A stretch of DNA of 64,000 nucleotides from Anaspis maculata (lineage: Eukaryota > Arthropoda > Insecta > Coleoptera > Scraptiidae): NCBI GenBank assembly GCA_949128115.1, contig OX421963.1, positions 87,677,602-87,741,601 on the forward strand, read 5' to 3'. The translations under genes and the position numbers were made by a program. Positions 1 through 12,050 of the stretch are shown one piece after another. A model generated the notes under the pieces. The model ran no database searches, was not told the origin of the DNA, and worked only from the letters and a program-made list of their open reading frames with translations. Position 1 is the stretch's first letter; each line of letters begins with the position of its first letter.

Positions 1-429
1 GTTCGGCCATCGGAGCCCTTCGTGACGGACTTTCGCTCGCTCGGCGTCCACACCGTGCCAGCTATCAAGCCCAAGTCGGCTGTGGAGTGTGGACTGGCGC
101 CCCACCACCATCTCAAGCTTGCAATACAAACCTGCCAGAACTTGGGCTTCACTGCAGACATCGAGCCGTCACGAGCCGGGTGTCTGATGGTTCGAACCGG
201 CCTGGAGACAGCAGAGCGTACCAGCTTCTTCATCTTCTTCAGTGGATTCGGTTGAGTACCCCCTTTTCTTCATATCACTGTCATTCTAGCTTTTATGGCC
301 TTCTGCCAATTTTATATTTTTAATGAGCCTTCAGCTCGGCTATCGTAATTTTGAGATGAGCCTTCAGCTCGGCTATTATTGCCAACAACTGCCGTTGGTA
401 ATTCATTATTTGTTTGTTTTTGTTTTTTT
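1..429. other. Unassigned, no supported gene
   Basis: The first 250 bases are more GC-rich than the surroundings and are open in two plus frames, but the translations resemble no family I know. A GGTTCGAACCG string near 188-198 resembles a polymerase III B box, so a SINE or LTR scrap is possible. The stretch 325-380 holds a direct repeat of TGAGCCTTCAGCTCGGCTAT. I see no promoter or splice pattern. Confidence 0.4.
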
Positions 430-673
430 TTTGTGTTCCTAGAGGAGGCCACTAGCGGCTTCCTCTCGCCGTCCTCTGGGCCATGCCCCAGAGAAATCCG
501 CTCCAACCCCAGCAGAAGGAGTGGAAAAGGTAACAAATTTTCAAGATCCTCGTCGGAGACGGCACGCGGAACGCGGGAGCGGTCTCCAGCTCATTCTCTA
601 GGTATGTTTGGGGGGAGAAGGGTATCAAAGGATAGACCGCCCTGGGTGCCAAATACGCTAGGTACGCCACTGG
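430..673 (+). mobile_element. Right-end fragment of a hAT-like MITE
   Basis: The stretch ending in GTACGCCACTG matches the right half of the complete MITE at 11245-11693. Shared pieces include CAGCTCATTCT, GGTGCCAAATACGC and the terminal GTACGCCACTG. The left terminus is not recognisable, so this is a truncated or internally diverged copy of the same family. Confidence 0.5.
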
Positions 674-1514
674 GGTCGAGAAAGTGATAATAGTGATGAA
701 TGCGTCAGTAAAAGGGCATTATTGTGTGGTAGTGATCGATTTTTGTTTTAAATCTTCATTTGCGTTCGATTTCCCACTCAGCATAGCATGTCATGTTTCA
801 TAAATGAGATGATCTCAATCATGTCACAAAATAACATCACATTGAACGTTACTTCCACATCTATGAGATGTTCATCTGCGATGTTATTCGATGTAATGTC
901 TGAGAGATGTTTCGAAATGAACTTAAATTGAACATCACACATGAGACATCTACCGGACGTAACAATGTTACTTCTTTCAACTGATCGAAGTGTAACATCT
1001 CACTGACGTCGATGAGACGTAGTCACTGAGAGATTTTTCAAATTTCGCGGGCTGTCATCGTCAAGCTTCGTGTGTCGGAAAATATTTAATTAATAGTTTT
1101 GCCCCCTATTCGATGTGTGTGATGCCAGAACAGCCTTTATGTCTTCATGTGTCGTTTGGAACCATTTTTGTGTCTTCTTGTGCTTGTGGCTTTCGGAACT
1201 ATAGTGTGTCCCGTTTTTGTCTCCTTGTGTTCTTCGAAAGCCCACTGGGCGTTCTTGCATTTTATCGTGGCTTTCGCACTTCTGTTGAACCCTTATTGTG
1301 TCTGCTCTTGTGTTATTCGGAACCCCAAAATGGGCCCCTTTTGTCTTATTGTGCTTTCCAATACTTTGATGACTCTCGTTCATGTCTTATCTTATTGTAA
1401 CCTCGCTTGAGCCCCAGCGAGGCTCTTTGGGTTCGGTGTATCGTTTGGAGTTCTAATGAAATATCCCGAGAAATATCCCTGAACATCAAGTGCGCTGTTT
1501 AATTATACTGTATT

Positions 1515-3682
1515 TAGTCCGGATGCTAGTTGCATAAAATGGAATGGACCTTGCATTTTTTGATGAGAAGATGCTACTTGGTGGAAATGCTCTTTGCATC
1601 ATACTCTTCCGATCCAGAAAGGTAGCCATCAGCGCCATCCATGCAGGCAGCGTATACAGGGTGAAACAGAAAAAAAATGTTGGAAAATTATATTTAAATA
1701 ACCGTAGCATGTGGAGACCTGTAATTTACCACATACATTAATTGTTTTATGCTCATGAAGTCACAGTAAACCGTTCTTGATTACCTTGAACCGTCTTTGA
1801 AATGTAGGGGAAAAACAGAAAAAAAAACAAAACCACTCTTTTCTCCATAAATAAGTGATTTTTAGAGATATTGACACAATACTTGGTATTTCCACAAAAA
1901 TTATTGTTAGAAATGATATGAGCTGGGTAGCCAATTCCTAAGTCAACTATTTCCAGAAATACGATTGTCAACTTTTTTTTCCTCTTGAGCACCATCTTGA
2001 ATCTGCCCTGTGAGGCATCGTCGAAAAAGTGATTGGTTATCATAATAATGGTAATATTGATTCATTGCATCGTAAAAACAACCTCCCCGTCATAATTTAG
2101 TGACCTCTTCGGCGGGAAAGAATTGCCATTCACGTATTTTCTGGCTCTTCAGAGCTTAAGTGCCCATGATAGCATTTGCAACATCTGGAATGGTAAAATA
2201 TGTAACGCATTATGAACCTTGATGTACTTTGAGGTAGCCTACCAAGTTTTGCAATCATCAATTGAAAGGTTTGTTCTCAAAGGCTGTTTGAACAAAATTT
2301 GTTCAATTTTTTTGTGGAAAATGCAAAATATTGGATCTTTCACCCTCATTTGATCCCTCGTTGAGGAAAGCCTGAAACCAAAAGTCTGCAAAAATTTTAT
2401 GCTAATGGTTCACTGAGAACTGCTCTTCAATGTGTAGTTGTCAAAATCTGCATAGTTGCGTTCAGATTCCAGACAGAGAGCGACAAAGAAGTTCATGCAG
2501 TGAAAAAAGAGACAACTTTTAATGCAACGGAGAAATCCCGGAAATGTCCCTTTTAGATAGGCTTCCCGCAATACACAGGTTCTGTGAGACTCTCAAGCGT
2601 GGGTGAAAGGCTTGAAACACTACTAACTCAAGGCTCTTACAGTGTATCAAATTGCACATTTATGTTATAAAAAGCAAGGTCTCCAGACAGCTTTCAGTCT
2701 AGCTCTGGGCTAGTTTTTTCTCTACTGTAATTTATGTCTTTTTTTACTGCATGAATTTCTTTGTCACTCTCTGTCTGGAATCTGAACGCAACTATGCAAT
2801 TTTTGACTACTAAACATTGAAGAGCACTTCCCACTGAACCATTATCATAAAAAATTCGTAAGGGTGAGAGACCCAATATTTTGTCTTTTTCATAAAAAAC
2901 GACACAAATTTTGTTCAAACAGCTTTTAAGAACAAACCTCTTAATTGATAATGGTGAAACTTGGTAGGCTACCTCAAAGTACATCAAGGTTCATAATGCG
3001 TAACATATTTCACCATCCCAGATGTTGCAAATGCCATCATGGGCACTAAAGCTTTGAAGAGCCAAAAAATACGTGAATGACAATTCTTTCCCGCTGAAGA
3101 GGTCACTAAATTATGATGAGGAGGTTGTTTTTGCGATGCAATGATTTCATGTTACCATAATTATAGTAACCAATCACTTTTTCAACGATGCCTCACAAGG
3201 CAGATTCAAGATGGTGCTCAAGAGGAAAAAAAAAGTTGACAATCGTATTTCTGGAAATAGTGCGCTTAGAAATTGGCTACCCAGCTCATATCATTTCTAA
3301 CATTACTTTTTGTGGAAATACCAAGTATTGTGTCAATATCTCGAAGAATTACTCATTTATGGGAAAAAGAGTGTTCTTGTTTTTTTATCTTGTTTTCCCC
3401 TACATTTCAAAGACAATTCAAGGTAATCTAGAACAGTTTGCTGTGACTCCATGAGCATAAAATAGTTAATGTATGTGGTGAGTTACACGTCTCTACATGT
3501 TTCGGTTAATTAAATATAATTTTTCAACTTTTTTTTTCTGTATCACCCTGTATACGCCGCCGGCATGGATCGCGCTGATGGCTACCTTTCTGGATCGAAA
3601 GAGTACGATGCAAGGAACATTTCCACCGAGTGGCATCTTCTCATCAAAAAATGCAAGGTACTTTCAACTAGCATCCGGACTA
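1515..3682. mobile_element. Foldback (palindromic) element, about 1.08 kb arms
   Basis: The element begins TAGTCCGGATGCTAGTTG and ends with its reverse complement (CAACTAGCATCCGGACTA). Homology runs inward through both arms, for example 1545-1690 against 3530-3665 and 2215-2480 against 2760-3000, with the centre near 2600. CAGGGTG-type ends flanked by TA appear in both arms (about 1658 and about 3555), which points to a mariner-like origin. It carries no coding region; ORFs inside are mirror images of each other. Confidence 0.75.
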
Positions 3683-3689
3683 ATTAGAC

Positions 3690-3790
3690 AAGTTGGTAGC
3701 TAGACGAATCGGCAGCAGTGTCTCTAACTATCACCTGTGGGGATCCAGGTTCGAATCCTCCGGAGTACGCCAATAGAAGAACAACTTTTC
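3690..3790 (+). repeat. tRNA-like sequence, probable SINE head
   Basis: A perfect polymerase III B box (GGTTCGAATCC, 3748-3758) is preceded at about 50 bp by a weak A-box-like TAGCTAGACGA. The 3' side ends in CCGGAGTACGCCA like a tRNA acceptor region, but I could not fold a full cloverleaf. It is more likely a tRNA-derived SINE than a functional tRNA. Confidence 0.35.
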
Positions 3791-4205
3791 TTAGGGAAAA
3801 AACGTGCTGTATAGATTGTAAAAATTAGTGAAAATAGGTGCGGAACCTCCTATAACATAAAACTATGTTGAAAAGTTGTGAAAAATTAATTTTTATTTAA
3901 AAATACAGATCCAAAATGCGACGTTATATGTACGTCAAAAAGTGATATCTACGAGATGTGGAATAGCGATGTAGATAGTATGTCACATATGGACATCATT
4001 GAGATATCTCCTTCATGTTCTTATTACCCGGACATAAGAGGTAACAGAGATGTCCACTTAACATCGCATAGACTTTTTTTTGTTAAAATCTCAGAAAGTT
4101 GTGACTTGAACATCGAAGTAATGTCACAGAGATGTTTTCTTGCTGAGTGGGTTTTCCTTTGTAGGTATTTGATAAATACTTGAGATTATAGTTCGCCTTT
4201 GTGCA

Positions 4206-4864
4206 ATAGGGTAGTGACCACCATCAAAAAATATAAAAAAAAATCATACTAATCGAATGTAGAGCCTTAATAACAAAACTTCGCTTCGTGAAAATTCGAA
4301 AAAAAGACTTTCAAGTGTCTCAAAATTTGCCTTGAAAGTGGCTACTTTTGCGAACGATTTCAAATCTACCGAGCTGTAAGGCGGGCTGTGACGTTTCAAT
4401 CTTTTGACAGTAGTGGGGATGACTCCACCTCCGTTGCCTGTGTGTCAGTGTTGACGTTGACGTTTGCCAGCATAACATAACCATTGATTTCTGATTTCTG
4501 TTTTGACATATTCATAAATCATGAAAGATTCCACCAACTTTCCATATTTTCAAGCAAAACAACTAAACAACACGAATCACCGCTCAGATACACAAAGCGT
4601 TAACAATATAATAATCAGTTGTTATGAGCGTTGACGGGTTGACGCTAGAGCTTTTTGTAGTAAGTTCTGTAGTGTTGTCAAGCCTGCTTCTCCGCCTATG
4701 AGAGATTGTGACGTCATCGCGCCAAATTTGAAATGATCAAAAACTTTCATAATTTTTTTTTACCAAGAAAACTCATGAAAAAAAATCTGTTAACTATATA
4801 GCGTCACTTATCAAGGAGTGGACTTTGAAAAAAAATTATAAAAAAAAATCGGTCACTACGCTAT
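4206..4864. mobile_element. 659-bp TIR element with TGTGCA target duplication
   Basis: Inverted ends are ATAGGGTAGTGACC on the left and GGTCACTACGCTAT on the right. The flanks repeat TGTGCA (4200-4205 and 4865-4870). The homologous place in duplication copy 2 (about 11735) reads CCTTGTGTATGCTC without the insert and serves as an empty site. No ORF of note is present. The family is not recognised. Confidence 0.7.
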
Positions 4865-5783
4865 TGTGCATGCTCTACCTGCCACAAGAGAAGTCAGAAC
4901 AACATCGATTTTTCAGCTGAATTTATTTGTATTCTGGTATGTTGGTATTTTATAAAAAAAACAACGAACATGTTAGTTGAAACGATGGAAAATACAAAAC
5001 AAGTTAGTTGTTGGCCAAATTTGGAGTGGAGTCCTGCAATAAAAAATGAAATAATTTCACATAATACTATGAATGATAATGATGTAGGTGTGATAACAAA
5101 ACATTTTACGAGTTTATCAGTGATCACTGAAAACACAAGTTTCACGAAAGATTATGGAAAAATGTTTAGACCACAACAGCTTGTGGACATTTTCTTTCCG
5201 TGATCATTCAACCAGCACTGACCTAGAATCCATCAGAGAAAATGTCTCAATTAGCTAACAATGATTAAATTCGCTGGTGGAACAGGATGTAAGTGTTTGT
5301 GAGTAGAAAATACAAAACAATTCCTTATGGTGAGTGGCAGATTTGCCATGTTCGAAGATCAGTCCCTTTTGATCGTCCCGAAAAACACGAAAAACACGCG
5401 GAATGAGGCTATGACTTGTCGGAATCGTAAGATACAACAGTGCCGCAGATTGTCGACATTTTGAGAGATTGAGCATTATAACATGCGTGTTGCTATAAAA
5501 ATGCAGCCTTTGGGATGGGAAAGCAAATGGACAAAAGCCAGCTCGGGGAAAATTGGATTGACTGAAATGAAAATAACCAACCATTCTCATAGAAGCAGTG
5601 CCGCTGTACTCTGGCCGAAGCTTTCCCAAATATTTGATTAACAACAATTGTACTTTTAATATTTATAACAGTAAGTGATTTGGGATGAACGTTTCAAGAA
5701 AATAGTCCATCTAATATCACTCGAAGAATCCATTTATGTCCACAAAATTGAATTTATTCTCTCAAACTCGGTTATCGAGAAAT
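4865..5783. other. 3' flank of small secreted-protein gene 1
   Basis: The stretch 4865-5210 is shared with duplication copy 2 (11735-12050), while 5210-5660 is unique to copy 1. A 130-codon minus-strand open frame (5255-5647) resembles nothing known and has no counterpart in copy 2. A splice-like TTCATTTCAG on the minus strand near 5560 could begin an alternative terminal exon, but this is unsupported. Confidence 0.35.
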
Positions 5784-7510
5784 TCAATTTTGTCGACAAA
5801 ATAGATCCTTCTTATGGTATTGTTGTTGTTGTTGTTGTTGAAAATTTTGTGGCAAGTTTTCTTTCGGATAATGCGATAGGTATTCTGAATAAAGAGTGTG
5901 CCCCTTGCTTCACCCGCCCATGCGTTATAACGGCGTCAATTAAAATCACTGTAGTCTATATTATGTACCTACATGACTTGCAGTCGGATATGCAGATGCT
6001 TCCTATGTTCCGCCGCAAAGGAAGCAGTCATCATTTTGTTCACTTAGTCACCTGGGGTTTATTGGAGAAAAAAACAGATTTATTCACCTTTTTTGAACAA
6101 TATCTAGGTACTATGGTACTATTAACTTACTCAATAGCATGCTATCTTTGGCATCATCTTCTACCGGACTTGCTAAGACGATTCCTTGAATTTTTGAAAA
6201 CAAAATATGATTCTCTTGACTCATAATCATGCGGTCATAAATTTAATTTGAAAAAATGACGAGTTATGACACAGGAGGGACAACGCTTTCAGCCGCGGAT
6301 GTCTTCGAGCAAAAACAGGTTGATTTTTATATTGAGGGGGACATCTTAAACATGTATTGGCAAATCCTCTACGTTCAGCCTCCTCGCACCCACCCACCCC
6401 AATTTTAAAATTTCAAATGACACAACCCATTTTGCGATACATCAAATCAAACAGAATTAAATTCTCTTTCTAAAAAAATGTTCATATGATTTTAACCCAC
6501 AGCCCTTCTTACTAAAATTATCTTAGTGTCCAATTTAATATTCCTGTCCACTAAATTCTTTTCAGTGGAGTCAATCTCATCTCGCACAGAATGACAATAC
6601 CTACTCTGTGATAATTATATCAAATAGAAGGAAATGGAGTTCCCTTTCTGAACAACACTTTTTCAAAATTTTCAAAACCCCCATTTTTTCCCTAAAATAA
6701 GTAGGTACTTCAAATGTACACTTCATTGAGGGAGGGGTTGAAAATTTCAACAACATGTTTTCAGAAAGAGAATTGAATCCCCTTTATTTTGATGTATCAC
6801 AAAGTAGGTGGTTGTTTCATTAAATTTTCAAGTTGAGGTGGGGGAAGAGCAAAAGAGTGAATTTGGGTAGCACTTGTTCCACCGAAAATTCTTTTCATTG
6901 ATGCTATCTAGGATGACGCTGACTGAATTCAAGAGAATGAGGGGCTCAGAATATTTAGGGAGAGAGGGAGATGAAAATTTTCAAAACATCTTATTCAGAA
7001 AGAGAACTTGATTCCATTTGATGGGATGTATCGCAAGGTGGGTGTGTCATTTGAAATTTCAAAGTTGTGGTAGGGAGCTGAAAATTGAAATTTGTCAATG
7101 TATGTTTTAAATGTCCCGCCTGATATGAGAATCGACCTGTTTTTGCTGGACGAAATGTTCACTAGGAATCATGAGTTACTGCAAGTGGAGAGTTTTCAAA
7201 TGATCATTCGGTATAGACACATCAATTACGCCTGGTCATCCGCGACTTGTTTCAAAGAAGACTGAACTCACCATTCAACAAAGAAAAAGAATAGAAGATA
7301 TTACTGGTTGCTCTTGTATTATTTTTACTTTTAGCCTTATAAGTTTTGATAATTATTGATTTTCAATTCAGTATTCTTTCGGAGTAATAAATAGTGAGTT
7401 GTTGTTGAGAAATATTTTTAATAACGATGAAAATAAATCTTACCTGCAGATGCATAAAACACTGACTGGAAAATCACCAGAAGCGCGATCAAAAAGAGTT
7501 TGGAGTTCAT
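5784..7510 (-). CDS. Small secreted protein gene 1 (three exons with a microexon), novel family
   Basis: Exons read on the minus strand are 7510-7444, 6172-6131 and 5884-5784, joined through GTAAGA/TTAG and GTAAGT/TTCAG sites, all in phase 1. They give 69 residues. Exon 1 encodes a typical signal peptide starting MNSKLFLIALL and ending SVFYASA. The 42-nt microexon gives ASPVEDDAKDSMLL, and the last exon gives a tail with seven glutamines from a CAA repeat. The paralogue at 12051-14008 has the same three exons with identical first-to-second phase and the same 42-nt microexon length, which is the main reason to believe the model. The start ATG lies about 55 bases below a TATA box. The foldback at 6308-7147 enlarges intron 1. 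Function is unknown; secretion, for instance in saliva, is only inferred. The polyglutamine tail differs from copy 2, so this copy may be decaying or its last exon may be misassigned. Confidence 0.55.
6308..7147. mobile_element. Foldback element in intron 1 of secreted-protein gene 1
   Basis: The left end AGCAAAAACAGGT and the right end ACCTGTTTTTGCT are inverted. Inner arms also match, such as GCGATACATC (6434) against GATGTATCGC (7022). The centre is near 6730. It is absent from duplication copy 2, so it entered after the duplication. No coding capacity. Confidence 0.7.
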
Positions 7511-7563
7511 GTTTGCTGTTGGACTTTGACTTCAGAATGAGCTTTAACTGAAACTGTGCTGTA

Positions 7564-7570
7564 ATTTATA
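7564..7570 (-). promoter_or_regulatory. TATA box of secreted-protein gene 1
   Basis: TATAAAT on the minus strand is followed about 30 bases later by an initiator-like TCATTC and then the ATG at 7510 after a 5' UTR of roughly 30 bases. The box and its spacing to the ATG are conserved in the paralogue (14062-14068). Confidence 0.55.
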
Positions 7571-9205
7571 GTTGAATCGCCATTTTGATAATTTTCTCGA
7601 AAAGGCTGTAAAATTGTGAAAATAGGTTTAGGACGCGGTCGATGGATTAAGAACACGTGAAACTCGACAAATAAATAATTAAAAAGCAACTACGAGTAGG
7701 TACGTACTTGGAAATTATTAGCTATTGTATAAATCAAGTGATTTCGGTAAAATTAATTTCGTAAATCTTATAGGTGCCTACATTACTCTAAAAAATAACT
7801 AGTATCCAGGAACTATAAAAAAATTCATTCGACACGTCCTTTGGGTGTGGAAATTTGCAATTAAACAAAAAATCTGAAATTTTGCAGAGTTCTTGAATTC
7901 TCGAAAAAACCCCAAAGCCTTTTTAGTTCTATTTAGGTGATTATATATTTGAATATTAAAGTGATTATAATCAATATATAATTCACCCGCTCCACGATTT
8001 CATATCTTGAGAGATCTGAGTTGATCCAATTCATTTTATTATGGCATACTCATTTACAGTTCATTGATTTTGAACTCGATTTCAAAGAAATACTTGAACT
8101 TGAAAAAAGAAATTGGAAACAAAATCGCAATAGAAATTCCACATTAAACTCCGATGCTGATCCGTTGTTGTGAAAATTCAAGTTCATCCAATAAAATATT
8201 ACCTATTTTTAAATTTCAATATATAATTCGGGACGCATCGTGATTTCATAATATCTTCAAAGATTCACGTCTGAGGTTGCATGGTAGAGCAGCTGATAGC
8301 TGAATGTCGCCTCATTAAATGAGTCGATTTAATAAAAAAAAAAAGGATTCACGTTTGTCTGAATAACTAAATACACACCCAAATTGTCTAAGGATCACCC
8401 CGAAATTTTATCTCGGTTAAAATGACGATTTCTCGAGTAAACATCAGCTGCTTTTGAAAATTTTTGTGGTGCTCAATAGAGTAATTCCTTTACTACAAGA
8501 TATCACCTTAAACCACCCGATTTTCAACCTTTTGTACGATATACAGGGTGACAGCGAAAAAAGCGCATGAAAGACTTGACTTCAGCAAGGTCCCATTTTG
8601 AGAAAACCAGTCGCAGAATTTTCTAGATAACATTTTTGGAAAGCGTCCATCAATATTCCGGAAAATATGGAAGAAGACTGCTGCTTGTGTAGTGAACAAG
8701 CTCAATGCCTGACCAATCGCTGTTCATGCAGGAGAAGCGGAAATAAAATAATGTTCAATGACGTGCGGCTCGAGATGTCCGAACAAAGTTTCAAATACAG
8801 AAGAGGGGACATCACAACACACAGCAAACCACGCACCACAGAATGAACAACCAAACATACCAGGTTATGTAGGTACAAAGACATTTTATTCGAAGTTTCG
8901 GTGCTTCTTTATTAAATTGTATAAGTGATAACAACAATGATTCGGACTGCCACTTGCGATTGCGTGATGCAATGCGACTTCAAGGCTAGCAATACACCCT
9001 ACCACAAGGCGCCGCGCCGCGCCGTGGGGAGGCAATTCGTAAAAATACCCCAAATTATTTAGTCCGTCTAGAAACTGGAAGTGTCAAGTAATCTTACTTG
9101 GTATTGAAACATTCTCTTAAATATTTCGAAAAGTTTTTCTCCTACCGCAATCTCGTTACACGAAAAAGTGTCTCCTGCGGTTAATCAAACTAAAGTGCTC
9201 ACCAA
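7571..9205. other. Noncoding flank with transposon scraps
   Basis: The stretch 7571-7930 is the upstream half of the duplicated segment. From 7930 to 8500 the sequence is plain AT-rich with no supported feature. Around 8541 a TATACAGGGTGACAG string looks like a solo mariner-type end. From 8600 to 9000 there are short open frames with no family resemblance. The stretch 8990-9030 is a GC-rich patch. Confidence 0.4.
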
Positions 9206-10645
9206 CTGAAATGGTCCACCCAAAAAATTTAGTCACATTCAAAGTGACATAACTCTTGAATGGATGAACTATTTTGAATCGTTTTATGTTTTCTGATTAG
9301 CTCACGGATTGGATTACAACATGTCATGGGCCGTTTTTGGTACAGGTGTTTCGTATTAATTATACAGGGTGCTCAATCAGGTACTGCAAAAATTGAAAAG
9401 TTTGAACTGGTCCCATTTCACAAAAAAAAAATGGTTTTTGTTTTTTTCCAAGTGTTTTCGAAAAGATGTTGTTCCTATACCTTGAGGAAGTTTTAAAAAT
9501 TTTGAGTTTATCTCCTCCAATTACACAGTGATCTCAAAAATGCAAACTTCTGGTCTGGTATTCATATCTATTTCAATTGTTGGTCGATTTTGGAAAATAA
9601 GGACTTTTGTTGAAGCTTAAGACTCAGATGAGAAGGCTCGAGGATCAGAACTGACTGGAGACAAAAATTTTGAAAAAGCGAAGGAGTCAAAAGTGACCTA
9701 AATATGAAGCACCCTAGAAATCAGATTCAGGGAGAGAACTGAACAAAAATCAACTTGCCTTCAAACAGACTTTTATTTCCGAAGATTTTGAGGTATTTTC
9801 CGATTTTAAGTGATGAAAATTGTCGATGCAGGACCTATTTCACAAAGTCACTTTTCAGAAGATAATACCGGACCTTCCTCGACTGAAAATGCACGTAACC
9901 TAGGTTACCTTCTTATTGTCGAATGTTACCTTCACATTTAAAGAGATGGGCACCAGTTCTGATCTTCGTTACCCAGATTACGTCTATTTTTAGGTGAAGA
10001 ACGTCCAGTATTCTTCGTTGAAAGCATCTATTTTTGATTTAGATCCATTGTCACAATTTTTCCTTGAAATGTTCAGAGAGAATGGTTTGTTTGGAGACAA
10101 GTTGTTTTTTGTTTAATACCTTCCCTAAACCGGATCTCTAGCAAGTTTGTCATGTGAGTCACTTTTGATTCAATCCATTTTCCAGAATTTCCATCTTAAG
10201 TCAATTCTGATCCTTGATCCTTCTGACCTTAGCCTTTAGCTTCAACAAGAGCCCTCACTTTCCAAAATCGGCCAACAACGAAAAAAGTTACTACTGCAAA
10301 ACTAAAAGGTTACATTTTTGAGATCACCCTGTAATTAAAACAGATACGCAATTAAATTTCAAGACGATTCGAGTTATGGTTATAACAACTCCCCTGAAAC
10401 ACTTGGAGAAAACCAAAAACTAGTTTTTGAGAAATGGGACCTGTTCAAAATTCTTCATTTTTGCGGCACCTGATTGAGGGCCCTGTATAGATAATTAATA
10501 CAAAACACTTGTACCAAAAATAGTCCATGACATGTTGTAGTCCAATACTAACAAATTAGAAAACACAAAACGATTCAAAATAGTTTAATCATTCAAAAGT
10601 TATGACACTTTGAATGTGACTGTATGTTTTGGGTGGACCATTTCA
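9206..10645. mobile_element. Foldback element, about 0.7 kb arms
   Basis: TGAAATGGTCCACCC on the left is mirrored by GGGTGGACCATTTCA on the right. A nested TA-flanked CAGGGTG/CCCTG pair (9365 and about 10488) is also mirrored. The centre is near 9930. No ORF. Confidence 0.75.
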
Positions 10646-11244
10646 ATGGGGCCTTGCAATTGAAAAACTCAACGTGAGGTCGCCACTACTGTAGGGGGCG
10701 CCTACTTCGATTAAGCGGCCGTAACCACGGGAAAAACATGGGAGTTTGAGTAGTTTGACCAGTAACTGACAGTGACTGGAGACGTCAAGCAAGAAACAGA
10801 GGTTATCCAAATTTCAAATCAAGACATAAAATGACAGACGTCGGTCGCTGAAGCGTCAACGCCGTCAAAATTGTCTAATTTGCCCCCAACGGTCGTGGCG
10901 CCCTCGGTGTGTGAAAGTGGCAGTGCAAAGCCCCATTGGCGAGCACTTTATATGAATACATCACATCGATGTTGGCACTGCGATCGTTTGCCTTGAACGA
11001 ATAGCGCATCGCTGGCTAATCAGTGTTTTCTTTCTGTTTTTATTTTCTTTTTCAAAAAGAGATTTTCTTTCTGGGTTCAGGTGCTTAATTGTGGGAATAG
11101 CACAGTGACGCCTGAGAGTGTTAAATCTCTATTTAATTTGATTATTTTCTCACAATTTTCTATGTTATCTTAAAATATTACGTACGTTGTGTTCCTTTCC
11201 AACTCCCTTGTTAGAAGAATGTATTTTCTTGAAGAACCATAAAT
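10646..11244. other. Unassigned intergenic DNA
   Basis: No supported coding region. The stretch 10670-10930 is moderately GC-rich and contains a purine- and GTC-rich part without recognisable motifs. The remainder is AT-rich. Confidence 0.35.
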
Positions 11245-11693
11245 CAGTGGCGTACGAAGAGGGGGGGGGGGGGCGCGGAGGTTGCGGTCCGAACCGGGTA
11301 CCAACAGTAAGGGGATGTCAGTGTCGGATTATTCGCGGTGCAAAGAAAGACCACAGATAAGTAGGGTCCAAGGCTTTAGAGGGTGCAAAACAAGCTGGTG
11401 AAAATCCATTTTCCGAAGAAATTCTGCGTGTGGCCCTTTTTTTTGTATAAGTGATTATTATTTGTAGTGTTCTCCGCTTTGTCAAGAAATCGTTTTTCTA
11501 GGTCTAGAAATACCATGTCATCAATAAGCTGGGGCGCGATTTTACGATCCTGAGAATCTCAGGGGGGAAAATTGTCTAATTCGGCACAAAGGGTGCCACT
11601 ATAGTCTGCAGCTCATTCTTTAGGTAGGTTTTGGGGGAGAGGCGGTGTCACAGTATAGTCTGCCCGGGTGCCAAATACGCAAGTACGCCACTG
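11245..11693. mobile_element. hAT-like MITE with 8-bp target duplication
   Basis: The ends are CAGTGGCGTAC and GTACGCCACTG, perfect inverted copies of each other and typical of hAT MITEs. The flanking octamers CCATAAAT (11237-11244) and CAATAAAT (11694-11701) differ at one base. The interior has a run of thirteen G near 11261. It is 449 bp long and carries no transposase. Confidence 0.75.
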
Positions 11694-12050
11694 CAATAAA
11701 TTGAATTGAATTGAATTGATTACGGTTGAATGCCTTGTGTATGCTCTATCTGCGGCGAGTAGGGTAAGAACGAGATTGATTTATTCAAATTAATTTATAT
11801 TTTGATATGTAGGTATACTGACATGACTTAGATATAGCGTGGATTTGATAAAAACAACAATAAACATGTTAGTTGAAACGATGGAAAATAAGCTGTCTGA
11901 ATTCGGAGTTGAGTCCTGCAATGAAAAATGAAATAAATTTCATATAATACTCAAGTATAAATGATGATAATCTAGGTGTGGCAACAAAATATTTCACGAT
12001 TTTCTCCCGATCTACACGATTTCAAAAAACCAATCTGCACTCGGCACAGC

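Larger units (their letters stand above)
773..4151. mobile_element. Non-autonomous DNA transposon with CCCACTCAGCA termini
   Basis: Perfect 11-bp inverted ends lie at 773-783 (CCCACTCAGCA) and 4141-4151 (TGCTGAGTGGG). Both subterminal regions (780-1030 and 3910-4150) are rich in short ACATC/GATGT strings, which suggests binding sites for a missing transposase. No transposase is encoded. A 2.2 kb foldback (1515-3682) and a tRNA-like piece (about 3690-3790) sit inside. The part 1090-1400 is a T-rich degenerate repeat of TTGTGTCTTCTTGTG-like units. No clear target duplication was found. Confidence 0.6.
4170..7930. repeat. Segmental duplication, copy 1
   Basis: This segment is homologous to 11700-14410. 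Matching landmarks include TGTGCATGCTCTACCTGCC (4865) against 11737, the terminal exon region (5880-6020 against 12230-12400), ATGCGGTCATAA (6230 against 12600), and the promoter and upstream block (7500-7930 against 14000-14410). Copy 1 uniquely carries the element at 4206-4864, the stretch 5210-5660 and the foldback at 6308-7147. Confidence 0.8.

Noticed and set aside
5255..5647. 130-codon minus-strand ORF
   Set aside because: It lies in a stretch unique to copy 1, with no known motif, no splice support and no paralogue.
5675..6226. 183-codon plus-strand ORF
   Set aside because: It overlaps the microexon gene on the opposite strand, contains a GTT repeat, and the matching region of duplication copy 2 is not open on the plus strand.
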